NCBI GenBank assembly: GCA_963169105.1
Contig: OY720640.1
Location: 54,623,527 to 54,687,526 of the forward strand
DNA length: 64,000 nt
Direction of reading: 5' to 3'
From: Ceriagrion tenellum
Lineage: Eukaryota > Arthropoda > Insecta > Odonata > Coenagrionidae
Shown here piece by piece: positions 22,421 to 33,704 of this stretch; position 1 is the stretch's first letter, and the number at the start of each line of letters is the position of its first letter. The notes beneath the pieces are model-generated. The model was not told the DNA's origin, made no database searches, and saw nothing but the letters and a program-made list of their open reading frames with translations. Position numbers and translations under genes: made by a program.

Positions 22421-24895
22421 AAGTGTAAATTTACGAAGTGTTTTATTAACAATGCCTAACCATTCCGTACATTCCGAGCCGCGGCGACAAGTGTCGTGGA
22501 TTTTGAGTGGGGGAGGCCAGCATCTTGGCGCCCCTACGTTCCTGTCACGCCCTCCCCCTGAAAACTTTTTTTTTCGTTTTATTGCGATCATCCAAAAATC
22601 GTAAATTTGTTTCTCTCTAACTTGGAATGGAGGTGTTTGTAATTAAGTTCCCACCTTTCGCTAAAAATGCGACCCCGACTCCCGTTTAGGGTAGCATATT
22701 AAATGAGGGTAACTTATGCACCCCCTACTTAATGCATATTGACGCATTTTTCGGATTTTTAGTGGATAAATGTTCCCTTAATCAATCTCCCACAATTTTT
22801 ATGCCGCTAATTCCGAGATTGCTTCATCGCAGTCGTTAGTTTATCATTTTTTTATCCAGTCACAAATCCATAACTTTTTCTTATGTTGATATCATACTCA
22901 TCGAATCTCGCTTTCCTTACAGCCTGGTGTCAATCCTGGTAGTGGCGATGATTTTTCTCTTTTATTCCGGTCACTTATTGTTAAATGCCATTTAGAGAGT
23001 GTTCTTTAAGATGATTGGTACGACCGTGGGGCAAAGTTCACTTTATTGACTTTTTGTTTATCTATTTATGATTAAATGTAGGTATGCAGTTTTCTCAAAA
23101 TGAATGAATAGCATTTGAGAACTTTCTGGGTTTCAATATTGCTACACCACCTTCAGCATTGAGTATGAAGATGCAGTATAATCGAAACACAGGTATTAAT
23201 TGAAGTTTTATTTTTTCATTAATTTTATGTAATTTCAACTTCTTTTCAAATGATAATGTCGAAATTCCATACATGATCTCCGTAATATTCTCAAATCGAT
23301 ATTTAAATAAACGGAGACATAAGACTGGTCCCGTTCTTCTCTTCACCATTCTTCAATTTTTCAATCACCCGTATAATGACTACACACCTACGAAGAGTCG
23401 TTAGGTCATAGTCCTCTATAGCATCGTCCGAAAACTACAGCTGCTGCCGCTAATATTGTGTTTGCTAGTGTTTACTTAATGCCTCCCAGGGCTTTCGTCA
23501 TGAATGCTCTTTTCGCTGCAAATGCATAATTTTCGAGTAGAATTGCCCCTCAAGGGAAAAAAGCCAGCGGATCAGTGTTCGTTACTCCAGCCTTCGGGCT
23601 GGGAAAGCTGGTTGCACGTCTCCCTACCTTTCAATCAGCTCCGAGTGCTCGTGAGCGTAGAGAGCTTTTCTTGCAGTGGGACAGAGCGTGTAAAGTGTGC
23701 ACCGTTCTGCCTGCATGCCGCGGATTGCATTCCCTCGGTGATCCCCCCACTCGTTTCTGTCCGAATAACGGCGATTATCCATTCTGTCAAACTGCGGACG
23801 TTTCGGGGTTTCCCTCGAGTGCTTGTGTCGCGTCCCGGGCTCTTCTCCTCGTCCTCCCCGCCCGTTTCCTTCCAGTCCTTTAGCCCTGTCCTTAGGGCCT
23901 CTGCCCTCTTTGACCCTTCCTCCTGTCTCCCCCTCCCCCCAACTACGCCCAACCTTCGAAAACTCCGGACCCAACCTCAGTGCAAAAATGATGCAACCTT
24001 GAGTTTTATACAATTCACGTTCATTGATTATGGCAATGAGAATAAATAAGTGCCGGTTTTTTATGTTATGAAGCGGTCCGTTCTTTTTGACGGTTTATGA
24101 AGACGGGTCTTCACTAGTAATGTAAAAATTACACTTTGCAGGAAAACATTATTAAACGCTATACTAAAGTGCTTCCTGAGTGTCCAAAAGAAGTTTCCAA
24201 TTTCATGAACCAACTTTTAATCTGTAATGCATAGTCCTGAAAAAAAATAATCGTCTTGTGTTACGACTTATTGTGGAAGTATTTCAAAACAATCACCATC
24301 ATTAATCCCTGTTTCCAAATCTTCTTTTAGCGAGTAAACCACAGACTATTTCTGGGGGCTTGCGCTGCGGTGAGTCAGTAGTCAAGGATCTTTATAACGC
24401 TCTATTTCGTGGTGTCGTCATTTTACTCGTTTCTAAAAATCACCGCTTTCTCGATGATGAGCTAAGCACAAGAACTATAACTGTGAATAGTGAGCTGCAA
24501 TTAATGTCGACTTCAGGAGTAGCGATAGTGATCACGTATTTGAGTTGAAGTTGATATCATAGGAAGTTGACGTTTCTTCAGAAGCTTATCGCAGCGAGTG
24601 ACGCTTTTTTTAATTCGATTTGATCGTGAGAGTAGACAGCAAAGCTCTTCCAGGAAGTCTACTGAATGACCTAAACATATCTTATCAAAATCTTTTTAAA
24701 AAACTTCATATTTCATTTAAGATATCATCACCCAGAGTTTTCCATGGCGTAGTAACTCCACGCTCTCAAGTGCGCGCATTTTTTTGAGAAGAAATATTTA
24801 AATCATGCAACATTGAATTGCAAAAAAGTCTTTCCCTGAAAATGTAAGAATACATACTTAAAATTTATATTTTTATTGCTTATAATATGCATTGA
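22421..24895. other. Non-coding stretch with a GC-rich patch
   Basis: A C/T-rich GC patch at about 23570-23960 produces overlapping frames of 181 (+) and 129 (-) codons with Ser/Pro- or Arg/Glu-rich low-complexity products, which I do not call. At 23150-23210 a degraded stretch with ATCGAAACACAGGT loosely resembles the hammerhead-like family. The rest is AT-rich and unassigned. Confidence 0.45.
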
Positions 24896-24899
24896 TAAT

Positions 24900-25385
24900 T
24901 CTTCCTTCATCTAGACATACGTCCTGCCCTTATTCGTTTTTTCCATGAAAGCTATTTTCTTCCCCTTCCCGGTTAACCAACATCCTCCAGTCTACCTCTG
25001 CCCTAAGCAGCCCTTTGTTTTTTATAACCTTCATCTAGCTCCTACTTTGCCGCTTCCTCATATCATCCAGAAGTTTCCATCCCTTTCCAAACGTACCTGT
25101 TACTAACTCGTTTGTCTTCTTTTTTCTCCACTTTCGGCACCTTCACCTCCATCCTCCACATCCTCATCTCGATTTATTTCAGCTAACTATCGTCTTGATT
25201 TCTCTCGAGTCCACGTTTCCGCCCCGTACTACGCTACACTCCATATCGAGTTCTTCATGAGCACCTTCAATGTATCACTACCCTGTGATCACATGCCTTC
25301 TTTAACTGAACGCTTCTTTCAGTATAATTCTCTTTCTAATGAATTCACTGCTGTGCCCGATTTCATCTTCCGTACTATCCAAGTA
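24900..25385 (-). mobile_element. RTE-like LINE, C-terminal fragment (pseudogene)
   Basis: On the minus strand the read from about 25375 gives EFIRKRIILKEAFS, then (after a stop) VLMKNSIWSVA and YGAETWT, a block characteristic of the region after the RT core in insect RTE-like LINEs; further 3' come LAEINRDEDVEDG, VDWRMLVNREGEENSF and similar degraded tail sequence. Several stops and shifts break it. Only the last third of the RT protein is present. Its 5' edge abuts the SINE at 25386. Same family type and same strand as the fragments at 12.3 and 41.6 kb. Confidence 0.6.
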
Positions 25386-25560
25386 GCCAGCCCCGGTAAA
25401 CCGGGGTAAACTCCTCGCCTGTAAAACCAAAGGTCGCGGGTTCCAATCCCGCCTGGGTGGAATAATTGTTACCAGCCAGGGCATGGTTGTAAGTGTTCGT
25501 CTTTTATTATTGTTCTTCACCCGACATAAATTGGCCTATCTACTGTATTCGGGGGTAGTA
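25386..25560 (+). mobile_element. tRNA-headed SINE
   Basis: The head has CCTCGCCTGTAAAACC and a strong B box, GCGGGTTCCAATCCCGC, at 25436-25452, followed by CCTGGGTGG, then a tRNA-unrelated body containing CAGGGCATGGTTGTAAGTG and ending in a long A-rich tail (25561 on). Head, body and tail in this order are the usual make-up of a tRNA-derived SINE transcribed by RNA polymerase III. The 5' end directly abuts an RTE fragment, so it may have inserted into it. Confidence 0.65.
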
Positions 25561-25735
25561 AAGATAAAAAAAAAAAAAAATAAGATGAAATAAAAATAAA
25601 TAAATAAGATGAAATATAAATAAGTAAATAAGATAAAATAAAAATAAAAAAATGAATAACATAAAATGAAAATGAATAAATAAAATTAAAATAAATAAAA
25701 TGAAATAAAATAAAAATGAATGAGTAGCTCGGCTG
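25561..25735. repeat. A-rich simple repeat, SINE tail
   Basis: About 170 bases made of A-runs mixed with AATAA, GATGAAAT and AAATG units. It begins with 15 A residues directly after the SINE body, so it is best read as an expanded SINE tail. Open frames reported across it on the minus strand encode only Phe/Ile/Tyr-rich low-complexity chains. Confidence 0.75.
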
Positions 25736-25779
25736 AAGTTTGAAAAAATATCTAGCATCCCCAGTTGCCGGGAAAGCAT

Positions 25780-26300
25780 CAGATAGTTCCATCCCCTTCC
25801 CTCTTCTCGTCTACCTCTCTTGCCTTTGCCCCACTCCCTCTTTCTTTCCTCCCGTCCTCTTGGGGTCGCCCTCTCATTACCCTCCCATCTGCTGCCGTTC
25901 CCTGCACGCCTCCTCCAGTCGTCCGACCCGCTCCCCGTCCACTCCTCGTCTCTCCCCGGCCAGTTCCATCCTGGGCGCCGAACGGTCGCTCGCTCTTGGC
26001 CGGCGCACACAGCGGGGCCCCCCCCGTCAATAGGATGGGGGAGGAGGAGGACGGTTTGTCCGTCCGTTGAATGCATGCATGTTGCGACGGGGGGGGGGGG
26101 GGTGCATGGCACACGGTGTGTGTCTGTGTGTTGTTAGTTGCACAACCCAACCCTGTGATGGATTGATTGGCCTTGTTGCGTTCGGGAGCGGGCACCGCCG
26201 AGTTAATCCCTCCGTTCCATCCCCGCTCGACCTCCTCCTCCTCCTCCTGGACCTCGCCGCCAAATCGCTTGCTTTTCCCAACCCTCCTTAGCATTCCTTC
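25780..26300. other. GC-rich pyrimidine island with a 14-G run
   Basis: The + strand is C/T-rich at 25790-26030 and 26200-26290, with 14 consecutive G at 26089-26102. Overlapping frames of 97-190 codons on both strands reflect composition. The 190-codon minus-strand frame also runs through the A-rich repeat, which no real gene would be expected to do. Confidence 0.55.
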
Positions 26301-26914
26301 CCCGAGGCATGTCAGTTCTCGCAATTAGGGCCGTATAAAATCATCCATCGGCGTTTCGTGTCCTATTTTTTTGCGTTTTATTTTTTTTATCCCGGCGTTG
26401 CCTCTTTTAATGATTAATCGTCCCATTAGAATTGAGAGCGAATGGAAAAAATTGAACGGAGTGCAGCGAGTAGCAGAGGTGTACGTGCTACTTTTTTTTG
26501 TTTGTTATTCTACCGAGAAAGAGAAGAATGGAATCTGCGAATTGTGTCGTGTATTTTTTTTTCCTCATACGTTCACGTCTTAAATGATTAATCGATCTCA
26601 TGCCAATAAAGGCAGTGGCTCATCGTTGTGCATCACGTGAACGCTATGTATGCTGTTGCGACTCTACCGGTAGAGGTAGAATTGGGAATTTGTGTGCTGC
26701 CTGTGATGTTCACTTCTCTATAAACAATTCGTAGAAAATGAGAAGGGAGTGATTATTCGAAGTCATGTGAGTACGTGGTAAGCTTATTCTTGCAATTAAT
26801 TAAATAAGCATGTGGTACAGAGGTGTCGAAGCAGAGTTTAGTTCCTTATATGACTTATCGTACTATTACTCTTACATGTTGACGTAAGTTCGCAGTAAAT
26901 CAGGTGCACGGTGT
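26301..26914. other. Non-coding stretch, nothing recognised
   Basis: At 26665-26685 the motif CTACCGGTAGAGGTAG resembles CTACCGGTAAAGGTAG at 41567-41582 inside the third RTE fragment region; this may be a trace of a shared 3' end but is too short to assign. Confidence 0.4.
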
Positions 26915-27615
26915 GCTTGTTACTGAGATGCAAACTTTAAAGAGATGTTCTTGGAAAGGAATAGAAAATGAAATATTTGTCGCACTGCTCTCCCTTTGGA
27001 TTTCACTCTTGGAACTATGGAACTTGGAACTAATATGTGATCTGTACGAGGAAGGTATGATAAAAGAATTAGAGCGTGTGCAAAGGAGATCCGCTAGGTT
27101 TGTTAAAGGCCGTTATGATAATTGTATAAGTGTTACGAGTTTAATAGAAGAACTAGGATGGGAATTACTATCAGAACGCAGGTTAAAATTTAGGTTAAAC
27201 CTTTTAAGTAAATTCGAAACCGATTTGTTCACAGATGACGTTAGATATATATTGAGAACCCCTGAATATTATGCTAGGTTTGATCATATTAACAAGATTA
27301 GAGAAATAGATTGTCGTACCGATAGATTTAAAATGTCATTTTTCCCGCGTACTATAAGAGAGAACAATAGGCAGCGTAGCAAAGGGATAGGTAGGTGAAA
27401 TATAGTCAGAGTAGTCTGTAGTGCATGATGCATGTAATAACAACCATTTATCCCTTTCTTATTATGTAGATACTAACCATGTGACCCTATTATCTAGCAT
27501 GCCTTCATTAAATATTCTAGTTGCATGTCAATAGTGCATGTCTGGTGATCTTCACCGCCTGCCACACACCCTCGTGGTGGCTCGCAGGGTATTACGTAGA
27601 TGTAGATGTATCGGT
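26915..27615 (+). mobile_element. 3' part of a CR1-group LINE with (GATGTA)n tail
   Basis: A second LINE type, distinct from the 17 kb one. The 26904-27398 frame encodes TLKRCSWKGI, DLYEEGMIKELERVQRRS, ARFVKGRYDN, SVTSLIEELGWELLSERR and DRFKMSFFPRTIRENN, the C-terminal region common in arthropod CR1-group LINEs (ERVQRRAARFV type). One frame is open for 160 codons, so decay is modest, though the catalytic RT core is missing and the copy is 5'-truncated. A 215-base 3' untranslated region follows and ends in CACACACCCTCGTGGTGGCT, a TATTACGTA stretch and GATGTA repeats at about 27598-27610. Confidence 0.75.
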
Positions 27616-28037
27616 AACTCTATATCAAATGAATATCAAGAAGAAAACAATGAAGCCCATTATGTACGCGCCTCTCTGTTTATTCATTTCTGTCGATGAG
27701 ATGTGGTGTTAGAAGAAAACGGAATCGGAAATTTGTGTTATATATTCATACAGGTGGTTGACTTTTTAAATGATTAATCAGCTTGTTCAAATGTAAGCCA
27801 ATGAAAAAATGCATAGTCCACCCAAGTCCTGTGAAGGCCGAAGTGTGGTGAAGGCCTTTGGAGAAATATAAATCTAATCCAAAAGAGGTGGAGTTAACAT
27901 TTTCAGTGGAATGAAGAAAGGTGGGAAACAAGTAAGCTAAGGAATAGTATAATGCGAGCACATCATTTTTTTGCGACATGACAGTGGTGTGGAATTAACA
28001 AAATGCGTCTATGTCCATCCAAGCTAACATTCCTTTA
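27616..28037. other. Non-coding stretch, nothing recognised
   Basis: Contains GTGAAGGCCGAAGTGTGGTGAAGGCC at about 27827-27853 (split here as GTGAAGGCC, GAAGTGTG, GTGAAGGCC), a small repeat that faintly resembles the hammerhead-like family. Otherwise unassigned. Confidence 0.35.
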
Positions 28038-28463
28038 AATCTACATCTACGAAATAACGCGCAAGCCACCACTAGGATGTGTGGCACGGGGCGATTCCAC
28101 ACCAGGCTTGCAGCACTCATCACTGTTTAAATCAGAACCGCGCACGTTCCCACAGATGCCTGGCGCAAGCCAAAAGCAGTCAGGACAACTGTGCGCTGTC
28201 AGACCAGAAACTAGGAGAGTGATGTATAGAAGAACATGCTACCATGCAGGACACTGCTTAAGATACAACTACTGGTTAGTATTAATAATGCGACAGATAA
28301 ATAGCACTACAGGGTATTAAGACCTGCAGGAGTATATCATGCCGGAGATTGCATGCGAGGCTAGTATCTACAGTTCATGTTAAGATATTTAGCACTACTG
28401 AAAGAATCTATTTAACCTTGTCAGTATCATAGAACCGACCTATCACAACTATTATAGTCCCTT
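28038..28463 (-). repeat. Short interspersed repeat with LINE-like tail, copy 1
   Basis: Three long copies of this family lie in the window (28038, 37759, 63621), all in the same orientation. The left end, read on the minus strand, is the 3' tail: GTGCCACACATC, GGTGGCTTGCGCG, TTATTTCGTAGATGTAGAT. This tail matches the end of the LINE at 27.6 kb. Shared internal blocks include AAAAGCAGTCAGGA and GAAACTAGGAGAG; the far end has ACTATTATAGTCCC. It has no open frame, so it is a non-autonomous element or a LINE 3' untranslated fragment. Confidence 0.65.
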
Positions 28464-28719
28464 ATTGTCTATTTCCCTAATTAAATTCCTGTGATCGTTC
28501 CTACCATAATAGTTTGGCTCTAGCAAAATATTTTTAACGTACGGCAAAAAATGATCTACATCAAACTTTCGTCAAAAAATTTAATGTATATTTTCCCTTC
28601 GATTGGATAGAGGTTTCCGACCTAATGCCCTCAACAATTTAGTTTAGATATAAATCGCCGAGCACCCTTTAATACCAATGGAAAAATGATTTAAACGAGA
28701 TATTCCTTTGAGGGAAAAT

Positions 28720-28800
28720 GATTTCCTCGCCCAGGACTCTTACTCAGATCCCTTGATGTCGCGTCGAGTGCTTTTACTACTGAACTACCGAAGCGTTCTG
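28720..28800 (-). repeat. tRNA-like SINE, family of 51090, degraded copy
   Basis: On the minus strand CTTCGGTAGTTCAGTAGTAAAAG aligns (in parts) with the A-box region of the SINE at 51.1 kb, and AAGAGTCCTGGGCG with its B-box region. GAGTGCTTTTA and ACTACCGAAGCG blocks are shared directly. The B box is damaged (GAGTAAGAGTCC in place of GTTCGAATCC). Confidence 0.5.
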
Positions 28801-30439
28801 TTTGCCGGTAGATTTTTGTGGGCTTTATATTGTGACAAGTGATCTTTTTAATTTGACCGTTAAATTATTCAAAACGCTGTTTTCCTCGCGGGTACCTTAC
28901 CGCAATCCAAGCTGGAGTCGTGTACACAAACTTGAAAATATCTTAATATCCGTTGTATCTGGCTCAATGATTAAAATATTCGTGGTCACTTATTAATAAA
29001 TCATGTATATTTTTGCTGATTAATTCAATTTTCGACCAGTTTCTCGCGTTGGTACTCCGATGTCACAGTGTCGCCTGGGATAGGAAAACGGACTTGTAAT
29101 TCATCAGTGAAGGTATGTATGTTTTGTGCATACTCAATATTCCTCGGAGTGAGATCTATCTCAAATCTCTCATCTATCTCCCATCTCTCTATCTCTCGCC
29201 AAATTCGGTCATGCCTTTAATTAAGCCCTGCGTTTACATGCCTTTATTTACGCCCAGCATTTACACCCGGTACCTTTATGCGCTCATAATTTCACATATG
29301 TCATTTGTCATAACTCAGTTTAAATCTTCCTCGTATTGGCGAAGGTCATCATATACTTGCCGCGAATGAAACACGGCTTCGCTTGGTGAAGTTGTGGCGG
29401 CAGAGGGCGTTTCCTTCCTAGTTTTATTCCTTGAATGTATTATTTTTACGTTGCAAGTTGACGTTAATATTCGGTATACAAGTACGTCGTTTATTCTTGG
29501 CATGTGAACTTTAGCGTAAAAGTTCCGAGTCCCAGATACACGGAATGCATTAGTATTTTTATTAATATGATGAACAGGCGCTGGGTGTGAGCGCTGTTGG
29601 ATTTACGGCTCATAAGCTGTTATGAATCCTCATTCTGTCGAAATTCTCTTTTATTTTCCGGAGCGGGCACACGGTGTTATGTGAGCATAAATTACCGAAA
29701 CAAGACGCGTTGTTTTATGAAATTATTTTGTATGTTAGAGTCTCTCTCTTAATGCGTGCGTTACGCGGGCAAACTTTCTCCATTTTGCTCTCTTAATGGA
29801 GGATGTACGCCCGCGAAATGTATGTTTTTAAAGTATTCTTAAACCTTGAAAAGTAGCGGCGTTGGTGCATAATTAGGTACCCCTGCATAAGTATATTTTT
29901 TCCCTGAATAATGCAGGGTGGGTCAAATAATTCGCATGGCCTAGGTGAATGAACCCTGTTTATCGCGATATCTCCCGTATAATGGCGACTTCGTGCGCGA
30001 ATGAAACTTGCATTATTCGTCGATTCCTTCGCGTCTTGATGTATCCGAATTTGAGTTTATTAGACCGAATTACGGAGGCGGGGTTAAGGCCTTGCTGAAA
30101 AAAATAAATAAAAGCGAAAGCCATGAAGAATTTATAGTGCTTTTCCTCCATCTTCTTCCCCCCGTTGATAAATGGCCCCTGAGGGTGGGACCGGAAATAT
30201 GTAATCCCGCATTTATGACCCATTTCCCGCCGCTAAGAGCCAAACACAAGAATTCCCACGTGCGTTACGTACCGCGCGTCAATTTCAGGCAGTTTTTTTT
30301 ACGAGACTTGACCAATACTGCAAGCAAATGGCTTTGGGATTGACCATTGTGTGTTGCACTGAATCCGTTAGTCAAACATTGTGAATGTTTAATTTGTAGA
30401 ATATTTATTCTACGTTACGAGAACGAATTTGGTTTTTTT
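28801..30439. other. Non-coding stretch, nothing recognised
   Basis: Contains a short TCTC/ATCT-rich patch at 29150-29200. A 111-codon frame at 30008-30343 overlaps an 87-codon minus-strand frame and has no recognisable motif. Confidence 0.45.
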
Positions 30440-30795
30440 ATGAATGATGATGGGATGTAACCACCCGTGAAGCTTGCTCCGATTTTTATACGTGTTTCAG
30501 TTGATTTTTTACCTTCTTTTTGTCAATTTAAATGTGACTGTTGCAAATGAAACTCTTTGTGCTTGATTGTGGGTCAATTGAACTCTGATATGATAGCTTT
30601 TAAGTTTTTTATCCTGTATCCTATTACTATTTGAATGAATGATGATTGGTCATACCCAACGCGTGAAGCAAGCTCTGATAATGATGCGTATTTTAATTAA
30701 TTTTTACGTTTGGTTTTAGTTCACGCTGTAATGATAAAGTCGACTTAATCATGCTTTAAATATTTAATCTAGTATCCTTAGTACCTTGTGGGAGC
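30440..30795. repeat. Degenerate two-unit tandem duplication
   Basis: Unit 1 (30440-30635) and unit 2 (about 30637-30795) share their starts (ATGAATGATGAT, CCCGTGAAGC or GCGTGAAGC, AGCTCTGAT-type blocks) and their ends (TAGCTTTTAAGTTTTTTAT versus ATGCTTTAAATATTTAAT, then GTATCCTA or GTATCCTTA). Unit 2 is about 40 bases shorter. No coding content. Confidence 0.5.
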
Positions 30796-31733
30796 GTCGA
30801 AGCTATGAAATTTACCGTAGGATTGTAGAATTTTGAACGATAATATGTGGCACAACTATAGAGTTACAAGTCTAGGCAGAATATTAGAATGAAACTCTAG
30901 TCCTGCTTTTTTTGAAACCAATGCTTGAGATTTTGAAACCACTGCTTGAGACATTGTACTGAACTAGTCTTACAACTTTCACCTCATTAATTAGTGTCTC
31001 CGTAAATTTAAGTTCAACTGTGCGCCATTGCAAAATCTTGACTGAGCGATGCTTTCTACCTGGTAATTTATTTTTTTAGTTCACGTGGTATTGAATTATT
31101 ATAAATCTCAGAATGTTTTAACTCGGGCATAATGCAAGCATAAACGTTCCAGAGGTATTGATGGGGCTTGAATCGAATTGCTTATGGAAGTTCTGAAAGT
31201 TGGATTGTTAAAATATTTTCGGAAACATACTGTTCAAAGATATAAGTACACAGTTGGAGTTAGCTTGAGTTTTATTTAATTTGTGTGCGTAGTCGTAATA
31301 GATACTGAATTGGAATAATTGTTCTGATAATAAAATAATTCGCTATTATTAGCGAGAAGTGATGGAGTAACATTAATGGCGCAATAACTTCACTTTATAC
31401 GACTGGAATCCTTATAATTTGCCATACATTGATGATAGGTACATTTATGAGGCTTTATATTTACTTATATTCTTCCAAGTTACTCGACGAAACATATGAA
31501 CGAACATACGTTTTGATATGATCCATAAATCAGAACTTCCTATCTTATTTGATTAAGTCTCTCTTAAGCCAATGACCACAACTAGTCCAAAGGACAACGG
31601 CTTTTACATTTGGTACCTTTACTTGGCGCGACGGTATGTGATCTTTTTCTTCACATTGAAGCCGAAGTGTTTTAATTATCTGTGAAGTAATATCTCGCTA
31701 AATCTTCCTATTAAGGTAAATTTTATGGATACT
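30796..31733. other. AT-rich non-coding stretch, nothing recognised
   Basis: No frame above 60 codons, no inverted ends and no tRNA-like boxes seen. Confidence 0.5.
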
Positions 31734-31860
31734 TGGACTGACCACGGTATTATTATAAGTCAACCGCAAGTTACTTCGTGGACGGTGGTATATTAACTGG
31801 ATAAAGCACTCGATTCGATATTGTCTATTCGGGTTCGAGTCCCGTTCTATATAATCGGTA
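31734..31860 (+). repeat. tRNA-like SINE, family of 51090, + strand copy
   Basis: A 5' block GGACTGACCACGGTATTATT, shared with the copies at 37.5 and 51.3 kb (as GGACTAGCC.CGG), precedes the pol III boxes: A-box region GGTATATTAACTGG at 31787-31800 and a perfect B box GGGTTCGAGTCCCG at 31831-31844. The tRNA-like part is therefore internal, about 50 bases from the 5' block. The 3' part after 31860 is not identifiable. Confidence 0.6.
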
Positions 31861-33403
31861 TCTCTTCTTTGGAATATTTATAAATGGAGCTACTTTTAGC
31901 GCGATGTCAATTCGCTTTTCAGTAAATATCGCCTCATTATCATGTAAAATATCTCATCTTTCCAATGATACCGAAGTATTAGTCTCTTGTAGTGTAACTT
32001 TTCGAGATATTTTCTTACTAATGCATTCCGTTTTTTGTGATGAATAATGACGTGCGCTCCATAGAGACTTACTATAAACAATGAGGAACTTCTGACTCAT
32101 ATAAGTAGTTAGATTTTTAATTATATAATTATTACGCTTTATCCATATTTTGAAAATAAATGTATCACCATAGTGAATATCGCTAAATAAAACATCCGAT
32201 TTGGAAGGCGCTTTGGCGCACGGTGCGAAATTGAGTCACTACAACGTCTTTAATTTTTTTTTAGTAATTATCGGAGAAATTCGGTCATATTAAGAAAAGT
32301 CCTTGATGTCATTTAATTGCAATATTTGCTTTATATAGCTTCTTAAATTGAACTAAAAAATAAAATGGTCTCAAATATGACCCCTGAGTAATCTCGTTCC
32401 AACCCCCTTAGAAGGCCCATCCGAGTATCGGTCTATTATTAAGATTTCGTTGCTTCGCTCATTTGTCTTTTACTTTTAAAGGATATCGCTGTGGTAGAGT
32501 GACTCGCTGATATTTCTCATTAAATTCACTTTAATATTCTTGTCTCATTGCTTCCGAAGGGGAAAGCTCGATTCTTTCTTTCCTATTCACTCAATGTCTG
32601 GGTCCCTAATTATCGTAACCCAAGTCACGCACTCTCAGGAACGCAGACGCCGAAAATTTTAATTTCGCAAGCAATTAAAGGGCCTGCTGTGTATGTGTAT
32701 TTTTTTGGTATTCCAAATGGGAGAACGCGATAGTTTAATATTAATTATGCATGAAATATTCCGTCTGATGAATTTATTCAATTCCCCCCCGCTTTCGTGA
32801 GGCTTCCGCGGGCGATATTTCACGGGAAATGTTTTATATAACCTACCACACCCACCGCCCATGACCAGGCCTTGCTCTCTTAAAAATTTCGCGGAGCACG
32901 AATGTTATTTTTTTGCATGATTATGGTGACCTTTCCGTGCGTGACATTGTCGCGAACGGTTTATTTCGCCTCTAGCGCCGGGAATTAAAACGGGCGAGTC
33001 GTATACGTTCGGGCACTTGGGCAGCGTGGCAATATGGGGTACGAAACTCTTGAATGTTCCCGCAGCGCAATCTGTTTGTAGTAGGTGCAGTGCTAGCATT
33101 TTCAGCTCAGGTCATCGGTGTCTCTATCAAATCTAATGGTTACCGTTGACGCTCGGACCCTCATGTTCCGTTGGTCCTTGTCGTTTGCAAGTTAACGGTG
33201 AAGTTCTATTCATTGCTCAATGGCAGCGCATATTTTCGGATTGATTGAGCCGTTCATTGCGGATGGGTATGGATTCTTAACGGCTGTTTCTTTTTATTTA
33301 CAATGACCCTAATGTCCCCTGTGAGTTTGTCTTCAATTTTTGGCTAGTTTATGTTCGAATTTTGCTTAAAAATATAGACTCTTGTTAAGAAGCGCAGGGT
33401 AAA
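31861..33403. other. Non-coding stretch, nothing recognised
   Basis: Moderately AT-rich with a more balanced patch at 32780-33110. No frames beyond 67 codons, no supported features. Confidence 0.45.
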
Positions 33404-33450
33404 TATGCGAGGGCTGCCCAAAATTTAATACCTCACACTTTTTCCCGTTA
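33404..33450. mobile_element. Possible solitary mariner end
   Basis: From a TA dinucleotide at 33404 the sequence TATGCGAGGGCTGCCCAAAA and the following TTAATACC resemble the terminal repeats of mariner elements of the GAGGGC...AAAAGTAAT type. No matching opposite end or transposase of that type was found. It lies 300 bases from another mariner end at 33707. Confidence 0.35.
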
Positions 33451-33704
33451 ACAATAGTTCACTCTACGAAGATGAAGTTGTCCCTTATGTTTTCTTCCGA
33501 ATTTTCGAGTTTGCTTCGAACAGATGGCCATTTTGTTGCGCTGAACTTGTATCTTAGCTTGTTTTTCAAAATTTTTGAAGATATTTATTATCTTATAAGA
33601 TATTTCTCTAACACAATGCAAACTTTTGGGATAACTTCACGGGATTCGACATGTACCTTAGGAAAAGTTACTATTAAATAATTGCTTTTAATTTGGACAT
33701 TTAA

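Noticed and set aside
22497..22600. GC-rich block GGGGGAGGCCAGC... as an LTR or satellite
   Set aside because: No second copy in the window and no LTR-type TG...CA ends with target duplication could be found.
23504..24049. 181-codon + frame
   Set aside because: Ser/Leu/Pro-rich, overlapped by 102- and 129-codon frames in other registers, no family resemblance and no splice context.
25540..26324. Minus-strand frames of 181 and 190 codons
   Set aside because: They cross a 14-base homopolymer run, and the 190-codon frame also crosses an A-rich simple repeat; the composition explains them.
31784..31845. Functional tRNA genes at 3.4, 11.1, 21.9, 25.4, 28.7, 31.8, 37.5, 46.3 and 51.1 kb
   Set aside because: A and B boxes are visible but acceptor stems do not pair and most lie in repeated elements with non-tRNA bodies, so they are SINE heads or pseudogenes.
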